Shown here: one piece after another, positions 51,316 to 63,800 of the stretch
How the letters are laid out: the number at the start of each line of letters is the position of its first letter
Position numbering within the stretch: position 1 is the stretch's first letter
Assembly (NCBI GenBank): GCA_018257865.1
Contig: JAEUBA010000021.1
Location: forward strand, 248,001-312,000
Source of the DNA: Stereocaulon alpinum
Lineage: Eukaryota; Ascomycota; Lecanoromycetes; Lecanorales; Stereocaulaceae
DNA length: 64,000 nt
Direction of reading: 5' to 3'
Program-made: the position numbers and the translations under genes
The notes under the pieces: generated by a model
What the model was told of the DNA's origin: nothing
Seen by the model: only the letters and a program-made list of their open reading frames with translations
The model's database searches: none

Positions 51316-53800
51316 TGTGGAAGACGCGAATGTGCTTGAAGATAGGGTGCTGGCAATATGGGCGCAAGAATGTTAGCTGATCCCGACGATGGTAGTGCAA
51401 GGTGTTGGCATCTCGAGCACTGATGTTTCTCTTGGGCTTTTGGCGACTGAGTTTCTCGAGCGGTGATAGACTGATAGACTCCTTTGCGCGCAAGCGCGAA
51501 TTAGATTTGTTGTTTGGTTAAGAGGCTGCTTAAAATCAAGTCACTCCTTTGGGTCTTGCATTCCGTTCATGCTTGCTTTTTGAGAGATTAGAACAATAGA
51601 ACAAGTGGCAAAAGTTTCGCTCTTTCAGTACATGGAAATAGAATAGATAGCAATGTATCATCACGATTTATACACCTTTCTTCACGCTAAACGTTTCCAA
51701 GTTACGAAACTGCACATACAAGTCAGTACTGCATGAACTAATCATCTGCTCCCCTCTGAAGCTTCCTGCTATGCTCTGCGAACATATGCTTGCCACATAA
51801 GGTGTCCCCCCCATATTCAGCCGCTGTCAGGAAGAGCTAAACAACGTAATACCCGGCATGAGGAAGAAATATGCGTGTACAGAGGGACAGACATGGAGGA
51901 TAGATCATTGAAATGGTGCAGCTGCTATAGACACTTTATGTAGATAATCGGTCGCACCTTCCAAATTACTGCAGTACAATGCAGGTGTGGTAGATGGGAG
52001 GGAACATTTATCCTAGCTTTTTGAGGGCAAAGACATAGACCTCACCGAATACTTTCTAAGGGTTGCTTGAATCACGAAGTCCTAGTAGAGATTCGGCGAG
52101 TTTTCAACATCTGCGGAACTAAAACCGCCCCCAGGTGTCGAGCAGCCCGAGCAGCCCGAGCAGCCCTAAAGTTGGGCTCGTGGTCTGGGTGCCGTCCGGG
52201 CCGGAGCGAACTCGGGATACTGTACGTAAGAGGTTGTGCAGTACTTCCAGTTATTGAGTAATGAGAAGCCTATAATTGGAGACGTTAGGAAGTCTTGAAC
52301 GAGCGCTATAACTTTACCATAACAAGCCAAGGACTTTACATGGCGAAACTTGGTGGACTGCGATGACTGCGCTTTTCGATATTGATGATATTGGCAGAGG
52401 TGAGCTACTGCAAGACATGCAATGCCGCACATGCCTTGCTTAGTCAGCTGCCGGCGATCCTCAAGCTAGTCTGCGGAAGTCTGCCCTAAAACTCACATCA
52501 CCTCATCAGCACCTGCTTCTTTAGTTGCATTTTTCAGCATTCCGATCTAAAACAACTCTATTCCTATGGAATGCTTTCACGACAACGTGGTCTGAGTATC
52601 ATAGAGAGCATCAGGAGGAATCCTCCCATTCCACGACGGGCCGATATTATCCCAGCCAGTCACCGGATATAAGGAACTCTCTCGTAATGCATACCTCTGT
52701 AGCTTTTGCCTCCATGTGATCGCCCTCATCCCAGACTCCAGCACCAATAAGGACATCGAACTGGCCCTGTCGACGTGCTCTTAGACCAGCGCACCTAAAC
52801 TCGTATCACGATGTGTAGTATTCTTACTATTCCTACGGAGCCTGCGGCAGCAATGGCTATTTCTCCCGTCCTCAATACAAACGTATCGACTGAGATGGTC
52901 CAGGGCAATTCTTGCGGCCGTCCTTGATTATGAACAACTACATAATTCTGGTCATCCACCAAAGGCTATGGCGTTTTTGTCATGACAATTCAAAGCTTGT
53001 CAAATTGTCATTTTGTTGGACTTTGGCCCTCATAACGACAGTTATTTGATGTTTTGAAGCAAGGTAGGGCATTCCTGTGGATAGTGTTGCTCCAGGTTTG
53101 AGTGATGCTCCGGTCCGGCTCGGTAAGGCTTACACCAGGAGCCAGGATTGGGATATTGAAACAGACCACTGGTGGGTAGGTTTCTCGACGCGCTCGGAAT
53201 GGCGCGTTTAGGCCAAAGGGAGGCTGCCAAAGAGGACAGTCTATCCTTGACCTGTGATGGCAATGTAGGCCTCTTCCCTTATCATTCGTGCTACTTCTCG
53301 TTCCAATTTCTAGCACGTTACCTTTTCTGGAGTGCGTGTTAGCTGCCTGTCTGATCAGCTCGATCCTCGAATGTATGTCGAGGAGAGCATGACACGCATT
53401 TAGCTTTTCAGAACAGTCACCAACAAGCGGGTGATCTTCAGGGTCTTATGCGGGGGACACCTTCCGTTGAAAGGTAGTAACTAGCACACAGCAATTGGAG
53501 ATGATATCGCAGCCAGGTAGCTAGTATTGAAGTATCTAAGTGGTTGGGAGCTGCCTGCTAAAAAATGGTGGCCAAGTCGGCCAAGGCGCTACTATGGATC
53601 GCTACTACTAATTCCTAGTGACAAGCACTACTGCTAATTCCCTCCCAACACCGTAAAGCAACATTACAAATGAACGTTAAAAACTCTCGACGATTCCTCA
53701 TTAACCAATTCACCTCGCCCTAAAGCATGTGAACTTACAAAACTCATATCATGAGCCCAAAGCTCTTTTCTGTATTTCAACCGACAAGCAGGCTCCGAAA
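51316..53800. other. 2.5 kb spacer
   Basis: No gene supported. Open frames are short and featureless. A short GAGCAGCCC triplet-like direct repeat (three copies) occurs near 52139-52165. Confidence 0.55.
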
Positions 53801-55483
53801 ATGGACCCTTCAGGAGCATACACGGCTTGTATATCCGACACGAGAGCATGCGCTAAACCCCTAGCGCCTACAGAATCAGAACTAGCGACCGCTTCACCCT
53901 CGCTCGAAGAAGGACAAAAAATCGCTAAGGAGCAGACACCAGATGACGATTGTGGGTTACAGCCGTCGGAAGAGGATTTTCGTGCGCAAAAGCTGCGAGA
54001 GGCGAATTCGAAAACCAATCACGGATATAGTAGAATAATCAGAAACTTCACGCCATCGTATGTAATATGTTCCACTTCGAAACGCGCATGCAACATGGTA
54101 TCGCTCTATCGAATGCAGAGGCTCTAAATGTCGGTCAGCTGACAATACGAGACCTACTCGTGTCCATCAGCCATGCCATGCCGCATATTCACCCCCTCAC
54201 GGTCTCAAAGTCTTTGGTATAGAAACAAGCTGACTGGGCATTCCAGATGGTTCGCAGTCAATATGGGTACCGGTATTGTGTCCATTCTTCTTCACAATTT
54301 GCCTTACAACGCCGTATGGCTTTACTGGATATCCATTATTTTCTTTGGTCTGAACGTGGCCCTATTCATCCTGTTCTTATCCATTTCCATGCTACGATAT
54401 GTCCTCTACCCTCAGATCTGGACGGCTATGCTAAAGCATCCGTCCCAATCGCTTTTCTTGGGCACTTTCCCCATGGGTCTGGCGACGATTGTCAACATGG
54501 TGGTCTTCGTGTGTGTTCCAGCATGGGGGCCTAGAGCTATTACGCTTGTGAGTCGTTGATTACCCCAACGTGGAGTAACCTCATGCCCATGCCTTTTCCT
54601 AACCGGGTGTAGGCCTGGGCACTGTGGTGGATAGACGCCGCTATCTCAGTAGCAACCTGCTTCTACCTTCCATTCGTAATGTTAGTCCCGCGACTTTCTT
54701 GCACCGCTTTGCCCGTTACTCTACAAATCGGGCGTGACTGAAATCGTCCATAGCATGTACTTCCACGACACCCACCTACATACCATGACAGCTGCGTGGT
54801 TACTTCCGGTGGTTGCCACGATCGTCGCCTCCGCTTCTGGTGGTATCGTCGCCGACGTCCTTCCCAATCCTTCACATGCACTTTGGACCGTCACGATATC
54901 ATACATCCTTTGGGGGACGGGGGTACCTCTCGCTATGACCATAATGGTTATATACTTCCAACGCCTGGCAGTCCACAAACTCCCACCACGTGAAGTGATC
55001 GTCTCCGTCTTTCTTCCCCTCGGTCCGTTGGGACAGGGTGGCTTCGCGGTTATGCAGCTGGGCGCGGTAGCTATGAAGATCTTTCCCATCACCGGCACGC
55101 TTAGCGCGAAAACGACTAACTCAGGGGAGATTCTTTACGTTATTGGATGGATGATGGCACTGATAATGTGGGGGTTTGGTCTAGTTTGGCTCTTTTTCGC
55201 GTTGGCCAGTATTAGCCGTAGCAAGTTTCCCTTCAATCTCGGATGGTGGGGGTTCACCTTTCCCCTCGGAGTGTTCACCGTCTCGACAACGCAAATAGGC
55301 AGGGAGATGCCTTCGCCATTCTTTGCTGTACTCGGCACAATTTTCTCGATTTCGGTGACGTTGCTCTGGATAGTAGTGGCCACTGGAACAGTCAGAAGGG
55401 CGCTGACAGGCGAGCTCCTCTTCGCACCTTGTCTGAAGGATCTCGAAGAGGAGGAGGCCCGGTGGGGGAAGCATTGCAAATAA
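53801..55483 (+). CDS. SSU1: Sulfite efflux pump, Ssu1 type (TDT/SLAC1 family)
   Basis: Plasma-membrane exporter of the tellurite-resistance/dicarboxylate (SLAC1-like) family, 451 residues; in fungi Ssu1 exports sulfite formed from cysteine breakdown or sulfate assimilation. Exons 53801-54057, 54247-54547, 54613-54680 and 54754-55483. The N-terminal 80 residues are hydrophilic. Landmarks: RNFTPSWFAVNMGTGIVSIL (across intron 1), LFLGTFPMGLATIVNMVVFV, ALWWIDAAISVATCFYLPFV, LHTMTAAWLLPVVATIVAS, PLGPLGQGGFAVMQLG, and FNLGWWGFTFPLGVFT. About ten membrane helices. Intron 3 uses GTTAGT with acceptor CCATAG, needed to give FVIMYFHDTHLHTM. Start at 53801 is the first ATG; the frame extends upstream to a GTG only. 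Intact. Confidence 0.93.
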
Positions 55484-56298
55484 AAGTCCGTCTAAAAGCA
55501 ACGCCATGACAGTCGTGTACTCTTTACCAACACGAATATGCGGAAGTCGCTGTGGACAGCCTCCTCTGCGAGGACGTTGGAAAAGTATAGAAGTAGGCCT
55601 ACTGTCTATCTTGACTCTACGGCTGTTGCTGTGAGTGAGGGCCTGTCCAAGTGTAATAGGAATATGTATCGCATGATCGCGCTAGCAATCCACTACGTCT
55701 GTCCACGAAAATTAAATGAGGAAAGGTCAAAAGCTACAAACCGTCCTACCATAAAACGTGGGCCTTGACAGTTCAGTCCTCCATAATTAGGCATCGAACC
55801 ATGACAACGGAATACTTTACCGTCGGATAGAGCCGCCTGACAAGAGATCACTAAGGAAATCGTCTATCGGCCAGCAAATTACTGCTATGGACCAAAGCTT
55901 TGCAGCATCGATTAGGCTTTTAACATTGCGGGCATCATACCTGATTTGGTGAAAGGGGGAGGTGTTTTGGTATCCCGGCTAATCAGCCGGTTGAATTGGT
56001 AGAATGCCATGTGGTGCAAGATCGGACATTTCTCCGACTTGCGTGGTAAGGGGGTATCGGGATGAGGGGCCCCGCTGCAGGCTTAACCGGCTAATGACAT
56101 TCGGCTAATGACTTTCCCATGGGGTTGAAGCTTGCAATGGAATGTATGTGATATAAATAAATGAGTACAGTTCCTGTTTCATGCTTCAATTGCGTTTGCG
56201 GATTAGATTGAGACCTTACTGTTCTTTGTTGGAAGAACGCATACGTATCTGGCATTGTGCTTTGAACTTATATAACAAATGCCATCAAGGGGTTGACA
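55484..56298. promoter_or_regulatory. Spacer with promoter of the sugar transporter
   Basis: No gene in 815 bp. A TATAAATAA box lies at 56152-56160, about 140 bp before the transporter ATG. Confidence 0.45.
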
Positions 56299-57909
56299 AT
56301 GCCTAAGATATATAACACTTACTTCCTTGCCGTCATAGCCACTATTGGTGGGATGCTGTGGGTACAAAACTCCAATGAACAAGGCACCAAGCTAATGGCC
56401 GATCAGCTTCGGTTTCGACATCTCGTCAATAAGTGCCATTATCGGAACAAAGCAATACATCTCCTACTTCGACAATCCCCACGGTATCATCCAGGTAGCT
56501 ATCGGCTCTGCCCTAGCTGCGGGCTCAGTCATCGGTGCTCTTTTCGCCGGCCCCCTCTCAGACAGAATCGGTCGACGCGATGCCGTTTTCGTCGCCTGTA
56601 TGTCCTGGCTAGTCGCAACCGCCATCCAAGTCGCCGTCAACGGCTACGGCATGCTGATCGGCGGCCGTCTCATAAACGGTATCTGCGTCGACAATCACCT
56701 CCTCCCAAGTCCCCGTCTACCTTGCCGAAATCGCCAAAAAGGAAAAACGCGGCCTCCATCATCATAATCCAACAACTAGCCATCGAATTGGGGCATCTTC
56801 ATCATGTTCTTCGTCGGCTACGCCTGCTCCTTCATCCCACGCACCGCCTCCTTCCGCACAGCATAGGCCATCCAATTCGTCCCCGCCGTAATCCTCCTGC
56901 TCGCAATCCCCTTCCTCCCCCGCTCCCCCCGCTGGGCTCGCAAAAGTCAGCCGCACAAACCAAGCCATCGAAGTCCTCGCCAAGATCCAAGCCCACGCCA
57001 ACATCAACGATCCCCTCGTCGTAGCCGAATGGGAAGAAATCACCACCGTCCTCCAAGCCGAGCGCGACGCCCTCAGCGGCTGGCGCAACTTCGTCAAAAC
57101 CGGCATGTGGCGCCGTACATTTGCCGGCATGTCTGTCCAGGCCTGGCAACAGCTTTCGGGAGCAAACATCATGACATACTACGTCGTCTACGTCTTCCAG
57201 ATGGCCAGCCTAACAGGAAAACATCAACCTCATCTCCGCCGGCGTCCAATACGCCCTCTTCATAATCTTCACCGGCATCGTCTTCTTCTTCATCGACAAG
57301 ACCGGCCGCCGGCCCCTCCTCATCTACGGCGCGCTCGGAATGGGACTCTGCCAGTTCGTCGTCGGTGGCGTGCTGGGCTCTTATGGCACATATGTACCCA
57401 GCGGCGTTGACGGGAACTTGAACGTTATTATCAAAGTCACTGGCGGGCCTGCACACACTGTTATTGCTTTCGCGTACCTCCTTATTATCGTCTACGCACT
57501 CACTCTCGCTCCCGTAGCATGGGTCTACGCTGCAGAAGTCTGGTCTCTCGAGACGCGCGCGACAGGAATGGCGCTCGCGTCCGTAGCGAACTGGCTCTTT
57601 AATTTCGCCCTGGGTCTCTTCGTCCCGCCTGCTTTCGGAAACATTAGCTGGAAGACTTTTATTATTTTCGGGACGCTTTGTTTTGGGGCTGCTATTCAGG
57701 CTTTCTTGACGTATCCTGAGACTGCTGGGAATAGTATTGAGGAGATTGAGACGCTTTTTGCGGTGGGGGGGCCGAGGCCTTGGAGGACGGGACCGGGGGA
57801 GTCGGGACTCGATGCGCGGATTGAGGCGTTTAGGGAGATGAGGGAGAAGGGGGTTGAGATTGAGAGTGAGGAGGTGGTTGATGTTAGGGAGGTTGAGCGG
57901 AAGGTTTAG
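56299..57909 (+). pseudogene. MFS hexose transporter with several frame breaks
   Basis: Sugar porter (12 helices expected). Exon 1 56299-56357 (MPKIYNTYFLAVIATIGGML) joins 56407 at a GTGGGT..CAG intron to give GGMLFGFDIS. Family landmarks appear in order but in changing frames: GPLSDRIGRR, RLINGI, SQVPVYLAEIAKKEKRG, PRSPRW, AWQQLSGANIMTYY, DKTGRRPLLIYGAL, YAAEVWSLETRATGMALAS and PETAGNSIEEIETLF. I find one extra base at each of five sites: about 56690, 56753, 56788, 56935 and 57219. A TAG stands at 56864-56866 where Trp is expected (FRTA-W-AIQF). From 57220 to the stop at 57909 the frame is clean. Either a young pseudogene or a cluster of homopolymer errors in the sequence. Confidence 0.85.
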
Positions 57910-58903
57910 AGGTGTTGTTGAGCCTTGTATGAGGGGGAGTCGTTGCGCAGCTGGTGAATTGTGGGCTGGTTAGTGAGAGATGGGTTTGATTGGGAAGGGA
58001 GTTGCTGTTTGGAAAGCTGCGTCGTATATATCCCTATGTTTAGCGTTTTCATGTTCCGCAGTATGATACCCGAGTAAAAGCAGCTCTGAATATCAAGCTA
58101 AATGATTCGTAAGAATCGAGAGCAAGATGTTCGAGGACGACTCGCTGCAATTGATACAGCAGATACGGAATGGAAGACGAAGTGCATGAACAGAAGACGT
58201 CAGAGAGAAATACAAGAAAAGAGATGTCATGTACACTCATTTGATTGGTTGCGTAGGTTAGATGAATCGTCGTCTTCGCCATTCTTGTTTTTGAGATTGG
58301 AGTATGACTAGCTTCGATGTGGCTAGGCAGGTTTGCGGAAGCATGACAATCTCTTGCGAGCTGGACGTTGGGTTGCCCAATGAGTATCGCGAGGCGGCAA
58401 ATACCCTGTGCCTATGCTCGCCTTGTTGTACGCTGAAGCTGGACCCGGAGGTTGACGTTTGACTTGTGGCACTACTGACTCAGCGATTATGTATTTGGTG
58501 TGGTACTGGAGGATTAGGATGTGACGCCAGAGGGTCAGGATGTAGCGCTGGAATATGGATAATTTTCTGGTTGATCAATGGGGTAGCGAGCTCTGCATTT
58601 CGTTCGCAGGACGAACGTAATCCTGCTTCTGGCGGCTTTCGAAGAGATACGTGCAGACCTAGCAGGTATTCGCAGACACCATAGCATATTTATTTTTCTG
58701 CCAGGTGGTCTATGGTTCCTTCCCAGCGACTCTTCTTCAAGCAAGGAGTGCCATAGCAGATGAATCGCGCCCAGGTCGAGTAGCTAGTCAGGAGCCTCCG
58801 GTTTTGCTGGCTCAGGGTAATGTGTCAGTGTTCCTTGGCATCCGGCGGATGGTTATGTGGTTGGAGACTGCCATAAGACAGCGTTGGTGACCTCCACTCT
58901 CCT
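57910..58903. other. Spacer between convergent 3' ends
   Basis: No gene in about 1 kb. Confidence 0.6.
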
Positions 58904-59449
58904 TCACCGCCTCTTCTTAACCATATTCTCCGTACCCACATCAGCCCCCGACCGAAACCGACTATCAGTCCCCGCATCCCACAGATCCGTCGACCGAATA
59001 GCCCTACTCTCCTCCTCAGTAACATCCACCTCATCCCCACTACTCTCCACCCCATCCACCACCTCCCTCCTCTTCACCATTCCCCCCTTATCATCGCTCG
59101 CACTACCGCTCGCACTCCCTGACCTCCCACTAATACTGAATGTCCTTTTCCGTCCATTTGGTCTTTCGACTAAGCTGGGGGCGCGTGGCCGCCGTCTTCC
59201 GCGTGCGCGGCCGCCGTAGTAGGGAATTTCATAGGCAAGGGCGCGGACGGTGTAGAGGATTATGTCGTAGATGAGGAAGGCGACCCAGGGGCCTATTATT
59301 ATGATTGCTAGGAGGAGCTGCGAAGATGGGGAGTATGTCAGCCTGATTCGTGGTACAAAATGGGAATGCATGCATGGGCTTACGAAGAAGCGGATGATCC
59401 AGGTTTCGACGATGGTCAGGTAAGACGGGAGGATTGAAAACCAAGGCAT
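58904..59449 (-). CDS. Small conserved membrane protein, function unknown
   Basis: Two exons (59449-59384, 59317-58904) encode 159 residues. The N-terminus MPWFSILPSYLTIVETWIIR is amphipathic to hydrophobic, and splicing joins it to LLLAIIIIGPWVAFLIYDII, a clear membrane helix. After LAYEIPYYGGRARGRRRPRA the chain is a basic, then acidic, disordered tail with VDVTEEESRAIR. The pattern (short double hydrophobic start, Arg-rich RGRRRPRAPSL) is one I associate with conserved hypothetical proteins of filamentous ascomycetes, probably in ER or Golgi membranes. The intron is GTAAGC..GCAG. Confidence 0.72.
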   Translation of the reverse strand: MPWFSILPSYLTIVETWIIRFFVSPCMHSHFVPRIRLTYSPSSQLLLAIIIIGPWVAFLIYDIILYTVRALAYEIPYYGGRARGRRRPRAPSLVERPNGRKRTFSISGRSGSASGSASDDKGGMVKRREVVDGVESSGDEVDVTEEESRAIRSTDLWDAGTDSRFRSGADVGTENMVKKRR

Positions 59450-60347
59450 GCTGTGAGGGATGGGAGGGTGTAGTATTTCAGCTGATCTGGCTTGATCTCT
59501 ATCGCATATTGATAGTGGGTTGTGTTCGATGAAAGGGGTGAATTGCTGGGGAGCTGAATTGCTCAACAGGACTCAGCCGCGTGCGTTTCAACAGCTGCAG
59601 GGTCAGAATTTCTGACGAGGTACCGTACAGCAGTACAAGGCTTTTAGGGCTGATGGAGTCCCCACTTGGCACTCGCCTAAAGCTACCCTTGGAATTCGCC
59701 GTATGGGTGACTTGCTGACATATAAAGCCATCTGTGTCTACAAGCCCTTACGGCAGCGACTGTTCACTGGGGTTGTAGCGACGGCAATGACGTCAATTCT
59801 AAAGTTGGCGGCGGAAAATGTCCGTTCGATGAAGGTAATTTTATGTACGCTAGGAATTCCGTAGTAGCAAACGTCCTCTCGTAGAGTCGCGCTCGTACTT
59901 TACGAGATTGGAGCAGTACCAAGTGTCGGACTTCTCCCCCACAATATAGCATCCCTCACAGCAGAATTCGCATTGAGATTAGACCACTTGCGGAAATCCA
60001 CCATCTCCTCTGCCAACAGCCCCACCGCTTGACAACGACCTTGCGTGTGAATTTCCACCCTTTGCAAACATGATGACTCACAATGTTTTCCATCATACGG
60101 CAAGCTTGCTCGACGAGGCGACAGCAGCCGCTCGGACAGAAATAATTGTTGACGTCGACGTGCACTGTTTCGATGGGCATTTGGTGATGAAGGACACCTT
60201 GTATATCCATGATTCTTGCAACCTTCTTTGGCGCTGGTGATGGACGAGTTCTGGCCGCTGAGTTGAGGGTTATGGGAAGAGATCTCTACAGAAAACCCTT
60301 TCCGACAATTTGAGTAGACCAGAATCGCTCATAGCCCGATCCGAGAC
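59450..60347. other. Spacer with one doubtful small gene
   Basis: About 900 bp; only the small minus-strand candidate at 59900-60210 is worth noting. Confidence 0.5.
59900..60210 (-). CDS. Possible 78-residue two-exon protein
   Basis: An ATG at 60210 opens MDIQGVLHHQMPIETVHVDV and then CPSGCCRLVEQACRMMENI, after which a consensus GTGAGT donor stands at 60081. Using the GCAGAG acceptor ending at 60008 gives EMVDFRKWSNLNANSAVRDA and a stop at 59900, total 78 residues. The join is in phase and both halves look protein-like, but I know no relative. Confidence 0.25.
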
Positions 60348-60560
60348 ATGGTGGGAAAGACCTTGATAGTAGTAGTGGTTGCCTTGTTATCTGGGGCTAC
60401 TATCGCAAACGACCGTTCGATAGTATCTCACTTATCAGCTGTTTGTGCAATGGATCACGTAGCTGAAGCTGTCAGAAGGCAATTCCAAGAACGCTTGTCC
60501 GACGAATGTGCTAGCCACGAGCTGGTGAATAGTCAGCCAACAAGAACTTTTGGACATTAA
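60348..60560 (+). CDS. Possible 70-residue secreted protein
   Basis: ATG-started frame with a textbook signal peptide (MVGKTLIVVVVALLSGATIA, cleavage before NDRSI), then 50 residues with two Cys and mostly helical character. No relative recognised. Too short to be sure. Confidence 0.3.
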   Translation: MVGKTLIVVVVALLSGATIANDRSIVSHLSAVCAMDHVAEAVRRQFQERLSDECASHELVNSQPTRTFGH

Positions 60561-60861
60561 CCATATACATAGCCTACTGAGTTCATCTTGCCCTCGTCAA
60601 CAGTAGCCATCATGCAAATCTTCGACCTACATGACCTGCCCTTACGCGAATGCTATGTGCTAAGTCTGTCCCTTCTTGCCTTTCCCACCCTCGAGATTGA
60701 AGTTCAGCGCCCAGAGTGAATCCCAAGCCTTAGGCTTTTCCGTTGACGTTGTCTTCTGCGGTGATGTCTTTGTAGCTCTCAATGACTTAGACGGAGAAGC
60801 TGCTGCACTTCTCACCTGTTTCTACATTAGCCTGCATCCCAAGGCTTCGGAGACTGGTGTT
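60561..60861. other. Spacer before ATG11 3' end
   Basis: Nothing recognised in 301 bp between the small secreted candidate and the convergent ATG11 stop codon. Confidence 0.5.
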
Positions 60862-63800
60862 TCACCAGTCTGATGTACTGATGTTGCCTACATGATCGAT
60901 ACTGTGGCCGCTAGGACCTGGAAGGTCAGTCTTCTGGCTACTCTGCGGTCTCTCTGTGTCTTGATCCCTTGTCGCTTGAATTTTGGAGGAAGCGGCAGCG
61001 GCAGCAGCATTATCAATGCTCTGCTCCAGCATACCATCCAGCGCAGAAGGTCCAACGGCTGCTGGGATGCTTTTCTTTGAGTTGGTGCTGCTCCGACGGC
61101 TGTCAAGACTCCTTGTCAAGGTCTTCGTTGCGCCTTTCCCATCTGACGACTTCTTCATCCGGATACTGCCCTGGGCGTCCACGTTCGATGATAGTACGGT
61201 AGCTTTGCCCAGCCCAACATTGATTGGAGCACCGGGCTTCTCCTCTGCAGCATCAATCAAGTACCATCGCAGACCGTCTGAGAGCTCATATGGGTTCTCG
61301 TCGTTCGAGAAAGTGCCAGACTCACTTTTGTCACCAATGGACATCTGATCGCCCGAGCTTTTCAGCCCATTGATAGACTTAGATAAGTCTACGACCCGCT
61401 CTTCCACTTTGGAGATCCTTGCTATAAGCCAGTCACGTTTGCTGAGATTGTGGGAATCTTGTTCGCGCAGGAAGCAATGAGGAGCCCCAACATTGAAAGC
61501 TGCCCAAGGCTTGGTGGCCTGATCTCTGGTTGGTAAGAACAAAGCTAAATCGCCCTCTTTGAAGTTCCTAAGCGCAATCCTGTCATGCGCCTCGCCTTGT
61601 GCGCGGTGTGACTTCTCCCGGTATGCTCGAGCTTCTTTCTGCCATTTGCGGGCGATATGTTCGATCTCTTTGACTCGCTTGTAGACCGCTTCGGTAAAGA
61701 TATCCAGGTCAAACTTGTTGACTTCCTTCATAAAGTCGCCAAACCGCTGTTCTGCCGTTTCAAGGTCATCAGCATCAGCCCAGCGCAATAGCTCAAGATC
61801 TATTGAGGGCATGAGTTCACTCTTCGAGGGCACGGGTCCAGATAAGCTACGCTTCATTGACATTGACGGATCATTTAGCGTCGTACTGGCACTGGTGGTT
61901 CGTTGAGCTTTCTGTACCACCATGCCATCGTCCTGCTTAACAATAGTGAGGCCAACTTGTTCGAGCAGCCGTTCTAGAGCTGCGTTCCGTATTTGCAGCT
62001 TCGTAGAAATGTCAACAGCTTGCGAGACTTGAACGCAACGGACGGCGCTCAAAGCATCATGATTACTCTGCAGACCTGCAAGACTTGCTTCTTTTTCTTC
62101 AAGTCGGCTTTCCAAGATCTCGCTGTGGGCCTCATGCTCCTTGATCTTGCTTAGTAGGTCTGCAATCGTACGTTCTCCCTCCTTGAGCTTAGACCGTAGC
62201 ACCTCTGCGTCAGTTGCTCCCGAGGCAAAGTTAGTCTTTAATTCATTGTGTGTACTGCGTTCGAACTCCAGCTGGGACTGCAAGGTAGCACACTGTGTAT
62301 GGTTCGCTTCAAGCTCTTCACGTACCGTGAAGACTTGTCTTTCTTCGCGGCCCAGCCGCTCCCTCAAATCATATATCTCATCGCCTTGAGACTTGACGCG
62401 CGTCTCAAGAGAGACGTTATCAGCACGTGCCGCTTCAAGGGCGTCTTGAATAGACCTTAGATGAGCTGCAGACTTTTCTGCAACCGACTCGATTGTAACA
62501 AGCAAAGCGCCGAAGTCGTCGGGAGCTTTGTCTTCGCGTGCTAAGTTCAAAACCGCAGATCGAAGGGCTCTGTGCTGATCTTCTTTCATGTTATCAAGCC
62601 TCTCTAGCCGCAGGGACAGCTGGGTATTCACTTGTGTTTGCTGTTGGTTCTCTTGCTCTAGCCTGTTCGCTTTCTCACGCTGAAAGGTGTAATCTTTTCG
62701 TATGAGCTCCGTCTGACCGTGGGCCTTTTGTACTTCGCAGGCGGTATCTTGTCTGAGTCGCTCAAGCTCTTCTTCAAGAGCATTGACCCTGTCTACGTTC
62801 TCGCGGCTTTCCACGACACGATCAAACTCGTCTTCAAGGGTTTCGAGTTGGATTTTAAGGTTGCCATTCTCATTCTCAAGTTGGCGACGATATTCGTCAA
62901 ACTCGCGTTGTTGAGCTTCTAAATTCCCCAACAAGTCTTCTTTCATTGAGGTCGCCTCTCGCAATTGACTTTTGAGCAAGTCCTCGGCGTTCGACCTCGC
63001 TGCTGCATTCTTCTCTAGCCGGGCTGATTGTGCTTTTTCAGCTGTAAGTTCTGCTTCAAGGCTTGCAACTCTTTGAGCCAGTCCTTTCTCTTCCGGCTCA
63101 ATGTTCGTAGAGATCCTTCGTGATGAGGTAGATGACCGTCGTGAAGGGGCTTCACGAGCCTTGGACAGGGCAGAAGAGAAGTTGGTCACCGGAGTTGTTG
63201 CATAACGTTCGAAGGTGGGGGCAGTCATAGCAGGAAGACCCGCTGCGCTCGAAGGTCTCGAAAATTGTCCCATCTGGCTTTGCCGATGGAGAAGATCCTC
63301 GAGTTTCCTCACCCGACTCTCTGCGCTTTTGAGCTTTTCCTCGACCTTTGACTTTTCATTCCTTAGGGCAAGCATTGCCTCATCGTCTCCTCGAAGTAGT
63401 AGAGAGGTCCTGCCATATGCTGCTTCTTGAACGCTTCCATTCTTGAATGCTTTGGCTCTGCGAGCTTGTTGCTTAGAAGGTGCATCTAAACTCTTCATAA
63501 GCTCCTCAAGCTCTTTCAATGCCTCATCCATGCCACCCAGCTCCCTTAAGCGTTGAATGTACTCTATAACATCATCTCTGCTCGCTTTGGGCCAGTTCTG
63601 CTTTTGTGCCTGCACGTTCACTTCGATCCCTAAAGCCATGCCATCGAGTGATTCAAGGTCGATTGTACCGTCCATGTCTTTATCCCATTTCCTGCGACGT
63701 CTTGACTCTTCCTCTTTGTAAGTCGCTATTTCTTCTACCAGAGAAGATGAATCAGCGGTCATCTTTTCCGACCATTCCTGACGTCTGACACACTCTACTA

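Noticed and set aside
54173..54246. Alternative SSU1 start inside intron 1 (MPCRIFTPS)
   Set aside because: Splicing from the upstream exon gives the conserved RNFTPSWFAVNMG join; the internal start lacks this.
56680..57225. Extra introns in the MFS gene to explain the frame changes
   Set aside because: The breaks are single bases within conserved motifs and no GT..AG pair could remove just one base.
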